Origin: Streptomyces exfoliatus
Lineage (GTDB): Bacteria; Actinomycetota; Actinomycetes; Streptomycetales; Streptomycetaceae
Direction: 5' to 3'
Length of the DNA stretch: 64,000 nt
Assembly (NCBI RefSeq): GCF_000725545.1
Contig: NZ_JNZP01000012.1
Coordinates: 62,001-126,000, forward strand
Shown: piece by piece, positions 9,246 through 17,754 of the stretch
Numbering within the stretch: position 1 is the stretch's first letter
Layout of the letters: each line of letters starts with the position of its first letter
Position numbers and translations under genes: made by a program
The notes under the pieces: generated by a model
The model's database searches: none
Told to the model about the DNA's origin: nothing
Seen by the model: only the letters and a program-made list of their open reading frames with translations

Positions 9246-12200
9246 TCAGGCCTGCCACCCCCGTGCCCCCGCGCCCGGCGGCCCCTGTTCGTCCGCCCGC
9301 TCCGCCGACAGGGCGCAGAGCGCCGAGCGGTCCACGCAGCCGGTCTTGGTCATCAGGCTCGCCATGTGCTTCTCCACCGTGCGGGGCGAGATGCAGAGGC
9401 GTTGGGCGATCTGCTGGTTGCCGGGCCGTTCGCCGAGCAGGGCGAACACCTCGTACTCGCGCGGGGTGACACCCGCCGTACGCAGTTCCGCGGGGATCCG
9501 CTCCCGGCCGCCCCGGCGCTGCCGCACGCTGATCCCCGCCCGCCGCAGGACGGCCCGGCAGGCCCCTGCCACCGGCGGCACGCCCGCCTCGTGGAAGTAC
9601 TCCTCCGCGGTGCGCAGCCAGGCGACCGGCTCGCCCCAGGAATCGTCGAGCGCCGCCTCGGCGACCAGGCGCAGGGCGAGGTGCCAGGCCTGCGGGAACA
9701 CCGGCGCGGCGCGGCCGGCCTCCTCCACGGCACGCCGCGCGCCGTCGGGGTCGCCGTCCCGGCCGCGCAGGACCGCGTCGGCCATGCCGAGGAACATCCG
9801 GTTCCAGGCCAGCTGCCCGCCGGGCGACGCCAGCGCCTCCTGTAGCGCCTCCCGACCGCCGTCGGCCCCGGCGTCATCACGGTCGCCGTCGAGGATCCGC
9901 AGCAGGGGGCGGAGCCCGTACCGGCCGCTGAGGTAGAAGAAGCTCGGGTGCTCGCGCTCCCAGGCGACCGCCGCGTCGAGCTCGGCTTGCGCCCGCTTGC
10001 GGTCCTCCGCCATCAGCGCGCCGACGGCCTGGCACAGGCCACGCTGCAGCGGGACGAGCATGGACTCCTCGCCGCCCGCCCGCCGGAACCGGGCCAGGGC
10101 CCGGTCCTGCTCGCGGGCCCGCCCCTGGTGCGCGGCGAGCATCGCGTCGACGAGGAGCAGATAGCGGTGCGCCGACAGGTTCTGGAGTCGGGCACTCGCC
10201 TCCACCGACCGCTCGACGATCTCCCCGGCACGGTCCCATCGTCCGGCCAGCACGCTCTGCATGGCGAGCGACCCGTCGACGGTCTGGAGCAGGGCCAGGG
10301 AGCCGAGTTCGTGAGCCGCCGCGCGGGCGGTCTCCAGTTGGGTCGCCTCTCCGGTCCGCATGAACGCGTTGGTGCCGAGCCGTACGAGCGCCTCGGCCCG
10401 GCACACCGTGAGCCGGTGCTTCTCCGCGACCTCCAGCATCCGCACCAGGCAGGCGTCGGCCTCGTCGAACCCGCGCTCCCGCGACAGCAGCGCGAGCAAC
10501 TGCCATGCCCGGCACGCCACCACGGGCCGGCCGCGCTGCTCCGCGGTGAGCGCTGCACGTCTGGCGGAACGTTCCGCCAGTTCGAGTCGCTCGCGACCGC
10601 TCCGTCCTTCCCCGCCCTCCTCGTCGCCCCGGCCGCCCCGCTCCGGCAGCAGCGCGAGATGGCCCTCGACCACGACGAGCGCCGCCTCCTGCTCCGGGTG
10701 CGGCGAACCCCCGAACAGCACGCGGGCCGCCCGGATCCGGCGGCGCGCCTCCTCCTGCCGCTCCGCCATGGCCGCCACCCACGCGACCTGCGTGTGCGCC
10801 TGGGCCCTGTCCTCCGCCAGGGGCGACCCGGCGACCACCGGCGGAAGATCGTCGAGCAGCGCCGACGCCTCGTCGAGGCGTCCTGACTCGGCCTGTGCGA
10901 CGGCCAGTTGTACGGCGACCTCGTCCCGCTCCTCGTCGGCCGCGAGCCCCCGGGCCCGCTCGAGCAGCACGGCGGCCGAACCCGACGCTCCGGCGTCCAG
11001 CATCTGCCGCCCGACCTGGGCGAACTGCCGGGACGCCGTGGCCTTGTCGCCTGCCGCCAGCCACAGGGTCGCCACCAACTGCCGCTCCTCGCCGGACAGC
11101 GGGCCGACGGACTCCTCGATGGCCGAGGCCGCCCGCCGGGCCAGCGCGGCCTGTTCGGCGGGCGGCAGCGAGGCCCTGAGCGCGTCCGCGGTCAGGACGT
11201 GACGGAACGTGTAGTCGTCGTGGGCGGCCCCGTCCGGGGCGATGATCCCCGCCTCCGAGGCCGAGCGGAGGTGGGCGAACAGCGCCCGGTCGTCGAGCCC
11301 GGTCACCGCCCTGAGTACCCCCACGGAGAACCGGCCGCCGAGGGTCGCCGCGATGAGCAGCAGGTCGCGCACCGGTTCGTCGAGCCGGTCGAGCCGGCGC
11401 GCCCAGCTGCGCACAGCCCCCGTGGGCACCGTCGCCTCGCCCTGGTCAGCCAGCTGCCACCGGCCGTCGGTCCTGCTCAGCCGTCCCGTGTCCAGCAGGT
11501 CGGCCAGGAGCACCTCCAGGAGGTACGGGTTCCCGCCCGCCCGCTCCGCGAGGGTGCGGTACGCGGCCGGGGGAACCTGCCCCGGTCCCGCGTCCAGACA
11601 CGCGTCCACCATGTCCCGTACGGCCGCGTCGTCCAGCGGCCCCAACTCCCGCAGCTCTGCGGTGTTGCGCAGTTCCGCGGCGAGCGCGAGGTCCAGCGCG
11701 GGGCCGGGGTCGGGCCGGAGCGTACCGACCAGCAGGACCGGGAGGTCCGCCACGTTGTCGGCGACGTACTCGACGACCGCGATCGTCTCGGTGTCGGAGT
11801 CGTGCAGGTCCTCCAGGAGGACCGCGCAGCCCCGCTCGCGGCCGAGCACCGCGAGCAGTCTCAGTAACGCCTCGGCCATCTCGACCAGCGAGATGGCGTA
11901 CCCGGGCGCCACGGCACCGGACCGCCACTCCGGGATGAGCGCGGCCAGCGCGGGCCGGTAGGGCAGGAGTTCGGGATCGTCCGGGGCGCCCGCGGCCCGG
12001 AACCGGGAGGACAGCGCCTCGATCAGTGGCCGGAAGGGCACGACGAGCCCGGTGGACGTGGCGCGGCCACGCAGGACCGGCATGTCCAGGTCGTACGCGC
12101 GGAGGGCGCACTCACCGGCCAGCCGGGACTTGCCGATCCCCGCCTCGCCGACGAGGAACACGGCCCGTCCGGCACCCCTCCTGACGCTCCCCAGGGCATC

Positions 12201-12257
12201 GCCCAACAGCCCGATCTCGGCTTTCCGCCCCACGATGACCGACGACGTCGCGCGCAT
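9246..12257 (-). CDS. LAL-family LuxR regulator with AAA ATPase domain and a TTA codon
   Basis: A 1003-residue LAL (large ATP-binding LuxR) regulator. The N-terminal ATPase has Walker A GEAGIGKS (Lys43) and Walker B-like CAVLLEDLHD near residue 148. The middle (~380-900) is a TPR-like helical sensor/scaffold. The C-terminus carries a LuxR-type HTH (VTPREYEVFALLGERPGNQQIAQRL, then SPRTVEKH) at ~929-973. Codon 131 (11867-11865) is TTA, the rare leucine codon read by the bldA tRNA in Streptomyces. Translation should therefore be delayed until bldA-dependent development. It lies directly downstream of the lanthipeptide precursor, separated by a strong hairpin, so it is probably transcribed separately. 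LAL proteins often act as pathway-specific activators, and control of the LanM/NRPS genes is likely. Confidence 0.9.
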   Translation of the reverse strand: MRATSSVIVGRKAEIGLLGDALGSVRRGAGRAVFLVGEAGIGKSRLAGECALRAYDLDMPVLRGRATSTGLVVPFRPLIEALSSRFRAAGAPDDPELLPYRPALAALIPEWRSGAVAPGYAISLVEMAEALLRLLAVLGRERGCAVLLEDLHDSDTETIAVVEYVADNVADLPVLLVGTLRPDPGPALDLALAAELRNTAELRELGPLDDAAVRDMVDACLDAGPGQVPPAAYRTLAERAGGNPYLLEVLLADLLDTGRLSRTDGRWQLADQGEATVPTGAVRSWARRLDRLDEPVRDLLLIAATLGGRFSVGVLRAVTGLDDRALFAHLRSASEAGIIAPDGAAHDDYTFRHVLTADALRASLPPAEQAALARRAASAIEESVGPLSGEERQLVATLWLAAGDKATASRQFAQVGRQMLDAGASGSAAVLLERARGLAADEERDEVAVQLAVAQAESGRLDEASALLDDLPPVVAGSPLAEDRAQAHTQVAWVAAMAERQEEARRRIRAARVLFGGSPHPEQEAALVVVEGHLALLPERGGRGDEEGGEGRSGRERLELAERSARRAALTAEQRGRPVVACRAWQLLALLSRERGFDEADACLVRMLEVAEKHRLTVCRAEALVRLGTNAFMRTGEATQLETARAAAHELGSLALLQTVDGSLAMQSVLAGRWDRAGEIVERSVEASARLQNLSAHRYLLLVDAMLAAHQGRAREQDRALARFRRAGGEESMLVPLQRGLCQAVGALMAEDRKRAQAELDAAVAWEREHPSFFYLSGRYGLRPLLRILDGDRDDAGADGGREALQEALASPGGQLAWNRMFLGMADAVLRGRDGDPDGARRAVEEAGRAAPVFPQAWHLALRLVAEAALDDSWGEPVAWLRTAEEYFHEAGVPPVAGACRAVLRRAGISVRQRRGGRERIPAELRTAGVTPREYEVFALLGERPGNQQIAQRLCISPRTVEKHMASLMTKTGCVDRSALCALSAERADEQGPPGAGARGWQA

Positions 12258-12306
12258 GGCCGCAGGCTACTTGCTCCCCTCCGCTCACGGCAGGGGGCAT
12301 GGGAAA

Positions 12307-12328
12307 GGGCCGGGGGATCCCCCGGCCC
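12307..12328 (-). terminator. hairpin terminator after the lanthipeptide precursor
   Basis: A perfect 10-bp inverted repeat, GGGCCGGGGG / CCCCCGGCCC, separated by AT, begins 15 bp after the precursor stop and ends ~50 bp before the LAL start. Position and strength suggest that it ends the LanM-precursor transcript and insulates the regulator gene. Confidence 0.75.
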
Positions 12329-12342
12329 CTCCCCCGCCGTGC

Positions 12343-12546
12343 CTAGAGGGACAGCGGGACGGTGCAGGTGGTGTACGGCGTGTCCAGGGAGGCGGCGGCG
12401 CCGAGGCCCCCCGTGCCGAGCAGCCTGGCGCGCAGCCCCAACGCCCCGCCGGCACCGAACGTCACCTCGCCCACCGGGTGGTCCTGCGCCGCGGTCTCCG
12501 CGCCGGTACCGCCGTCGACGTACGTCACCGAGTCACTGATCTGCAT
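12343..12546 (-). CDS. candidate class II lanthipeptide precursor peptide
   Basis: A 67-residue peptide encoded 186 bp downstream of the LanM gene on the same strand, with GAGGAC shortly before the ATG and a strong terminator just after the stop. The N-terminal ~50 residues are acidic to neutral and Gly-rich (MQISDSVTYVDGG...), as expected of a leader. Near the junction is GTGGLGAAAS, which could hold a GG- or GA-type cleavage site. The C-terminus TPYTTCTVPLSL has four Thr, one Ser and a single Cys. LanM would dehydrate Ser/Thr and couple the one Cys, giving at most one lanthionine or methyllanthionine ring. I know no lanthipeptide with this core. The call rests on size, position and composition rather than homology. 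Confidence 0.72.
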   Translation of the reverse strand: MQISDSVTYVDGGTGAETAAQDHPVGEVTFGAGGALGLRARLLGTGGLGAAASLDTPYTTCTVPLSL

Positions 12547-12732
12547 GGGTCCTCACTCGTCCTTGGTCCGCAGGAGTGGTGGTCGTGCTGGTGTGTGCGG
12601 TGGTGCGATGAGCTGGTGATGCCGTGTGCCGGTGGTGCTGGTGGTTCGGTGTGCCGGTCATGCGGTCGGAGTGGTCTGTGGGGTCGTACGGTCGGTGGTC
12701 AGGGCGCCAGGCCCACGGCAGGGCAGAGCAGG

Positions 12733-15700
12733 TCACGGCAGGGCGCGGGGGCCTTCCCTCGTGACGGCCCCCGCGCCGGACGTCCGCAGGAGGAGCAGCG
12801 ACGGCACCCGGTCCGGGAAGCCCGCCCGGAGAAGTCCGTGGCCGATCCCCGACAGGCCGGTCAACAGGCCGGGGTGGGCGACCCCGTCCGGGGCGCCGCT
12901 CAGGGCGCCGGTCTCCTCGACGGACGCGAGCAGCGCTCCGGCCCGCCGGACCCAGTGCGCACGTGCTTCCGGGAAGGCGCTGTGGCCCAGGAGTTCGCAC
13001 AGGCCGGCCTCCCCGTGGCAGAGGCTGTCGTCGGGCGCCGGACGGTCCCGGCCCAGCTCCTCGACGGCCGCGCGCGACCAGTCCGCGAGGAGCGGGTCGT
13101 CCAGGGCACCCGGCGCGTCGAGCACCGCGAGGGCGATGCCGGCGCGCCCACGGCACCAGGCCGACGCCCGGGCCTCCGCCGCGGGTCCATCGACCGGCGA
13201 GCAGACGGGGACTCCCCCGTGGCCCCCGTCCTGCTCACCGCCGACGGCCGCCCGCAGTGCGGCGAGTCCCGCGGCCCGGATCCTCTCACCGGCGGCACCG
13301 TCCCCGCCGCCGTCGGCCGCTTCCCCGTCGGCGAACCGCAGCAGGGCCCAGCCGATCCCGGCGGCGCCCGTCGCGAAGCCCCTCCCGGCGGCCGTGGGAT
13401 CGGCGGCGGCCAGCCGGTCCGCGCAGGCCCGCGCGTCCCGCCGGATCTCCCGCTCCGGGTCTCCGGAGCCGGACCCGGGGCCGGGGCCGCCCTCCCACGC
13501 CGCGAGGAGCGCCGCAAGCCCCCCGGCGACGCCCGCCCCCACCCCGTACTCCCGTTCGGACCGCGCCGCCGGTCCGACCAGCCGCAGCGTGGCGGACGCC
13601 CATGCGGTGACCTCCGGGTCGTCGAGGAGTCGTCCCGTCTCGGCGAGCGCGTACGCGATGCCGCCGAGGCCCGAGAAGGCCCCCGAGCCGACCGCGGCGA
13701 GGTCCCCGGGCCGCGAGGCGAGCGCGTCGAGCAGTCGGGGCACCGGCGCGAGGGCGGTGCGGGCGGCCTCGGCGTAGTGCGCGACCCCGGTGAGCGCCGC
13801 CAGCTGGGCGAGGAAGAGGGCAGGTCCCGTGTAGCCGCCTGCCAGGTCGGCCGGCATCGGGCCGATCCGCCAGTACCGGTCGTCGAGGAGTTCCAGGCCG
13901 ATCCAGTTGGCGCGCGACCCGTCGCGGTACGCGAGGGAGACCAGCTGGTCCCCGACGGACCGGGCCGCCGAGAGGAGCCGCTCCGGTTCGGGCGCGCGGT
14001 CCGCCGTGCGGGTGCGGCGGCCCTCGGCGGGCCGGTGGGCCGGCGTGCGGGAGGTGGTCGCCATCGCGGCCCGCACGATCCATTCCTGGTCCTGCCGGTC
14101 GACGGTGTCCAGGGCGGCGAGCTTCGCGGCGACGCGGGCGATTCCCGGCGGTTCCACGCGGCCCGCCGGCGGCCGCCGGGGCGCTCCCCACAGGCGGTCG
14201 CCGCCCGGCCGGGCGGTGAACAAGGGCACGTCTCCGGCCCAGAGTTGCGCGATCTCCTCGGCGACGAGGCCGAGTTCGAGGACCGGTCCGAAGACGTCGG
14301 TCCGCAGGGTCTCCAGGACCCGCTGCCTGGCGTCCGCGTCCTTCAGCAGATCAGGGTGTGTCGACTCGTCGAGCAGCGTGCTGTAGATCCAGGTGGGGCG
14401 CACCACCACGCGTATCTCGTCCTCGGCGAACGCCGTCAGCGGGCCCGTCTCGTGGAGGAGTTCCTCCCTGGCCGTGCTGATCGCCGTGTATCCGGCGCGG
14501 AACCCGGCGCAGAGTGCCTCGACGTGGGCTCCGGGCTCGACGGGCCCGCCGCCCGCGAGGCGGGGCCGGTTGGCGGACTCGCCGAACCTGCCCGCCCGGC
14601 GCACCAGGCGCATCCGGTCGGTGCCGGGATCGGCCCAGTCCGCCCTGGCCACCGGCGACTGGGCCTCGTGCCCGCCGCCGACGCCGGACACGTCCAGGGC
14701 GCTGTGGTCGCCGACGAGCAGCTGGGGCAGCAGCCCGACCCGGTACACCGAGTCGTGGAGGGCGCGGGCCGCGGGGTCCTCCGTGGCGGCGGCGCCCCGC
14801 ACCGGCGGGTGGAACAGGGTCTCCACGTCGACGAGCACCGGATGGGCGCCGACGGCGATCAGGTTCTCGTGGTGCAGGTCCGTCCCGTCGAGGAGGTGCA
14901 GGAGCGCGAGCAGGGCACCCTGGCGCCGGTAGAACGTCTCCACCTCCCGGACATCGGCGCAGGGCCGCGCGGCGACGAACTCCACCCACCCGTAGCCGCC
15001 CCGGTCGAGCAGGCGCAGGGTGCGGAGGTCGACGGCGTCGGGCAGCCGGTTGAACCAGACGACGAGGTCGTTGAAGTGGCGGTGTACGGCGAGGGGACGG
15101 GGTTTGTAGACCAGCCGGGTCCCGTCGGCGAAGCGCAGCAGCATCACGCTCCGCCCGCCGCGGTGTCCGTCGCCGGCCCCGGTCTCGACGCCCACGAGCG
15201 GGCCCGGGTCACCGTCGGGGCCTCCCAGGAGACCGGCCGTCAGGTCGGCGTGGTCGGCCGCGAGCCGTTCCAGCGCCTCCACGACCGCGTCCGCGGCGTC
15301 GAGCGCGGCCCGCCCCAGGATCCGCGCGAGGACCGGCCGTCCGGCCAGCAGGGCCGCCAGGCCGCGCCGGGACGCCGTACGCCCGAGGAAGTCACGGAAC
15401 CTGGCCCGGGAGTCGTCCCCTTCCAGGCGTCCGGCGGTCCGGGCCTCGTGCAGTTCGAGGACCAGCGTGCGGGCCGCCGCCCGGGCGAGCCTGCCGCTGA
15501 GCTGCCGCTCCAGGTCCCCGCGTACGACGGTCATGTCGACGAGCTTCCGGGCCCGCTCCGACACGCCCCGCTCCAGCCGCTCCCCCGCGAGGGCGGTGAA
15601 GGGCCGCAGGACCCAGGCGAAGCCGCTCAGGCCCGGATACTCCCCCTCGGGCGCCACGGCCTCCTCGGGAGCGGCGGCCGCCACCTCCTCGGCCAGCGCG

Positions 15701-15876
15701 GCCCAGTCCGGCCGCCCTCCGGCCCCGGGCCCGCCGCCGGTCCCGTCCCCGGCTCCCCCCACGGGTCCGTCCGCGTCGCCGCCGTCGTGGCCACCGGAGA
15801 CCCGTCCGGCCTCCCACCAGCGCTCGACCGCCGACAGCGAAGCCTCGGCCCGCCCCTGCCCCGTCTCCGCCGCCAT
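12733..15876 (-). CDS. class II lanthipeptide synthetase LanM
   Basis: A 1047-residue bifunctional enzyme of normal LanM length. The N-terminal dehydratase domain (~100-620) phosphorylates and eliminates Ser/Thr. It shows the kinase-like RLVYKPRP near 255, GYGWVEFV near 297, D333-L-H-H-E-N338 and VDVETLFHP. The C-terminal LanC-like cyclase (~660-1047) has the GxxG repeats (GAFSGLGGIAYAL, GFATGAAGIGWALL) and all three zinc ligands: Cys908 in WCRGRAG, and Cys953-His954 in CHGEAGL. It should therefore be catalytically complete. The start at 15876 is supported by GGGAGGGA. Residues 20-50 are a Gly/Asp-rich, probably disordered region. No dedicated LanT transporter-protease or LanP is adjacent; the S9 peptidase and MFS exporter 7-10 kb away could serve instead. 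Confidence 0.93.
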   Translation of the reverse strand: MAAETGQGRAEASLSAVERWWEAGRVSGGHDGGDADGPVGGAGDGTGGGPGAGGRPDWAALAEEVAAAAPEEAVAPEGEYPGLSGFAWVLRPFTALAGERLERGVSERARKLVDMTVVRGDLERQLSGRLARAAARTLVLELHEARTAGRLEGDDSRARFRDFLGRTASRRGLAALLAGRPVLARILGRAALDAADAVVEALERLAADHADLTAGLLGGPDGDPGPLVGVETGAGDGHRGGRSVMLLRFADGTRLVYKPRPLAVHRHFNDLVVWFNRLPDAVDLRTLRLLDRGGYGWVEFVAARPCADVREVETFYRRQGALLALLHLLDGTDLHHENLIAVGAHPVLVDVETLFHPPVRGAAATEDPAARALHDSVYRVGLLPQLLVGDHSALDVSGVGGGHEAQSPVARADWADPGTDRMRLVRRAGRFGESANRPRLAGGGPVEPGAHVEALCAGFRAGYTAISTAREELLHETGPLTAFAEDEIRVVVRPTWIYSTLLDESTHPDLLKDADARQRVLETLRTDVFGPVLELGLVAEEIAQLWAGDVPLFTARPGGDRLWGAPRRPPAGRVEPPGIARVAAKLAALDTVDRQDQEWIVRAAMATTSRTPAHRPAEGRRTRTADRAPEPERLLSAARSVGDQLVSLAYRDGSRANWIGLELLDDRYWRIGPMPADLAGGYTGPALFLAQLAALTGVAHYAEAARTALAPVPRLLDALASRPGDLAAVGSGAFSGLGGIAYALAETGRLLDDPEVTAWASATLRLVGPAARSEREYGVGAGVAGGLAALLAAWEGGPGPGSGSGDPEREIRRDARACADRLAAADPTAAGRGFATGAAGIGWALLRFADGEAADGGGDGAAGERIRAAGLAALRAAVGGEQDGGHGGVPVCSPVDGPAAEARASAWCRGRAGIALAVLDAPGALDDPLLADWSRAAVEELGRDRPAPDDSLCHGEAGLCELLGHSAFPEARAHWVRRAGALLASVEETGALSGAPDGVAHPGLLTGLSGIGHGLLRAGFPDRVPSLLLLRTSGAGAVTREGPRALP

Positions 15877-16028
15877 CGTCCCTCCCCCGCCGTCCGGTGC
15901 ACCTCTCGGCGCCTCGCCCGATCCTTGTACGGACGGTGGGCCGGCGACATGGGGAATGGACCCCCATGTTCTCCACCCGTACGCGGACCGCACGGTGGGG
16001 CCCGGATGAGTCGCGGATGAGGCCGCGG

Positions 16029-16790
16029 TCAGGACGGCCGGCGGGCCTCGATCAGGAAGCGCGTGGTGTGGGCGACGAACGGGCCGTCGGCCTCCAGCCT
16101 CCCGTGCAGTTCCCGCAGCCGGTCGCGGTACTGCTCGACGGTGAAGCCGGGCACCATCCAGATCACCTTCCGCAGGAAGTAGATCACCGCGCCGATGTCG
16201 AGGAACTCCGTACGGAGGGACTCCGAGCGCAGGTCCACGACCTCCAGTCCGGCCGCCTCCGCGTTCCGTCGGGCGTCGTCGGGGTGGCGTGCGCGGCGCA
16301 CCTCCTCGGTCTGCGGGCCGAGGAAGTACTCCACCAGCTCGAAGACGCTGGAAGGGCCGACCTGCTGGGAGAAGTAGGTGCCCGCCGGCCGCAGCACCCG
16401 TGCGATCTCGTCCCACCAGACGGTCACCGGGTGCCGGCTGACCACGAGGTCGAACGCCTCGTCGGCGAACGGCAGCGGCGGCTCGTCCTCGTCCGCGACG
16501 ACCACCACGCCGCGTGGGTGCAGCAGCCGGGTGGCCTTGGCCACGTTCGGCGGCCAGGACTCGGTCGCCGCCACCAGGTTCGGCAGCTTCGACACCCCGG
16601 CGAGCACCTCCCCGCCGCCGGTCTGGATGTCGAGCGCGGCCGTGGCCGCGGCCATCCGTTCGCCCATCATGCGCTGGTAGCCCCATGACGGGCGCTGTTC
16701 GGTGGCCCGTCCCTGCAGCCAGGAGAAGTCCCAGCCCTCCACCGGGGCCGACTCGGCCTCCCTGACCAGATCCTCGAATGTGCGCGCCAT
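16029..16790 (-). CDS. class I SAM-dependent methyltransferase
   Basis: A 253-residue cytoplasmic methyltransferase with a Rossmann SAM-binding core. LDIQTGGGEVL near residue 52 is motif I, followed by VVVVADEDEPPLPFADEAFDLVVSRHPV and a post-core region WDEIARVLRPAGTYFSQQ. Motif I is the variant TGGGE rather than GxGxG, as in the subgroup related to 23S rRNA Gm methyltransferases and antibiotic O/N-methyltransferases. It is transcribed towards LanM with a 152-bp gap and is divergent from the thioesterase gene. It may tailor the lanthipeptide or the acyl-thiazole, or be an unrelated housekeeping enzyme; sequence alone does not decide. Confidence 0.8.
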   Translation of the reverse strand: MARTFEDLVREAESAPVEGWDFSWLQGRATEQRPSWGYQRMMGERMAAATAALDIQTGGGEVLAGVSKLPNLVAATESWPPNVAKATRLLHPRGVVVVADEDEPPLPFADEAFDLVVSRHPVTVWWDEIARVLRPAGTYFSQQVGPSSVFELVEYFLGPQTEEVRRARHPDDARRNAEAAGLEVVDLRSESLRTEFLDIGAVIYFLRKVIWMVPGFTVEQYRDRLRELHGRLEADGPFVAHTTRFLIEARRPS

Positions 16791-16930
16791 GCCTTGATCG
16801 TCTCACTCGGCGGGCGGTTCGGCGAAGACGTTTCCGATGGCCCGAAGATCACCGTTTCCTTCGTTCGGGGTGGTCGTTGCACCCAAAGATCCATTGGGGT
16901 GACGAAGAGTCACCGTCGAACCGAAAGAAC
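16791..16930. promoter_or_regulatory. divergent promoter region with a repeated CGAAGA-TCACCGT element
   Basis: This 140-bp intergenic region separates the divergently transcribed methyltransferase/LanM side from the thioesterase/NRPS side. It contains two near-identical direct copies, CGAAGATCACCGT (16843-16855) and CGAAGAGTCACCGT (16903-16916), centred ~60 bp apart. It is less GC-rich than its surroundings. The repeats could be binding sites for the SARP or LAL regulator, which would tie both halves together. No -35/-10 pair is clear enough to call. Confidence 0.35.
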
Positions 16931-17701
16931 GTGTCCCACGTGAGTGTCACCTTCGAGGACCTGTGGTTTCCCCCCGACCGGCCCGTGGCGTCCCCCGTCG
17001 GCGCCCGCCTCTTCTGCGTCCCGCACGGCGGGGCGGACGGGTCGGTGTTCCGGCCGTGGCGGAGCGTCCTGGGGCCCGCGATCGACGTCGTGCCCGTGCA
17101 GCTGCCGGGGCGCGGGGTCCGGATGGCGGAGCCTGCCGAGACGTCGGTCGTCCGGCTCGCCGAGCGGCTCGCCGGCCCGGTCGCCCACCGCGCCGCGGGG
17201 CTCCCCTACGTGCTGTTCGGGCACAGCATGGGTGCCCTGGTGGCGTACGAACTGGGGCTCGCCCTCCAGGACGGCCCCTGCCCGCCTGCGGCGGTGGTGG
17301 TCTCCGGCACCGTGCCTCCGCACGTGCCGCGCGGCACGGCGGCGATGCACCTGCTCCCGGACGAGGAGTTCCGCCGCCGTCTCGGCGTGCTCGGCGGGAT
17401 TCCCCCTGAGCTGCTCGCCGAGGAGGAGTGGCTCGAACTCTTCCTGCCGCTGCTGCGGGCCGATTTCGAGGCGGCCGAGACGTACCGGACCGGCAGGACG
17501 CTGTCGGCCGGCGTGCCACTGGTCGCCCTCGGCGGCGCCGACGACCCGGCGGCCCCGCCCGCCGAGGTGGAGCGCTGGCGCGAGCTCGGCACCGATGTGA
17601 CGGTCCGCGTCTTCCCCGGCGACCACTTCTTCCCCTTCTCGTCGAGCGACCAGGTCCTCGGTGTGGTGTCCGCGCTCTGCGGTCTCGCTGATCCGTACTG
17701 A
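16931..17701 (+). CDS. type II (editing/release) thioesterase
   Basis: A 256-residue alpha/beta hydrolase of the SrfAD/GrsT type. It has the CVPHGGADGSVFRPW N-terminal motif, the nucleophile motif GHSMGALVAYELG (Ser), VPLVALGGADDP with the acidic residue, and FPGDHFFPFS with the catalytic His. Length is typical of stand-alone thioesterases that hydrolyse aberrant or finished acyl groups from carrier proteins. The start is uncertain: GTG at 16931 or the in-frame GTG at 16940; only a weak GAAAG precedes them. Two genes downstream is an assembly line with no release domain, so this protein could edit or release its product. Confidence 0.85.
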   Translation: MSHVSVTFEDLWFPPDRPVASPVGARLFCVPHGGADGSVFRPWRSVLGPAIDVVPVQLPGRGVRMAEPAETSVVRLAERLAGPVAHRAAGLPYVLFGHSMGALVAYELGLALQDGPCPPAAVVVSGTVPPHVPRGTAAMHLLPDEEFRRRLGVLGGIPPELLAEEEWLELFLPLLRADFEAAETYRTGRTLSAGVPLVALGGADDPAAPPAEVERWRELGTDVTVRVFPGDHFFPFSSSDQVLGVVSALCGLADPY

Positions 17702-17754
17702 TCCGTTCAGACCTTCCGTCTTTCTGTTTCATGGCGAATCAAGGAATGTTTTTC

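Noticed and set aside
12533..12680. Small His/Thr-rich - strand frame between LanM and the precursor, considered as a second precursor peptide
   Set aside because: It has no ribosome binding site, no Cys in the relevant part, and a composition explained by GGT/CAC-rich simple sequence; it also overlaps the chosen precursor's start.
12052..16020. 1322-codon open frame on the + strand opposite LanM
   Set aside because: It is antisense to LanM, whose motifs and zinc ligands are intact. The product is Pro/Arg/Gly-rich without any domain, the usual high-GC antisense shadow.
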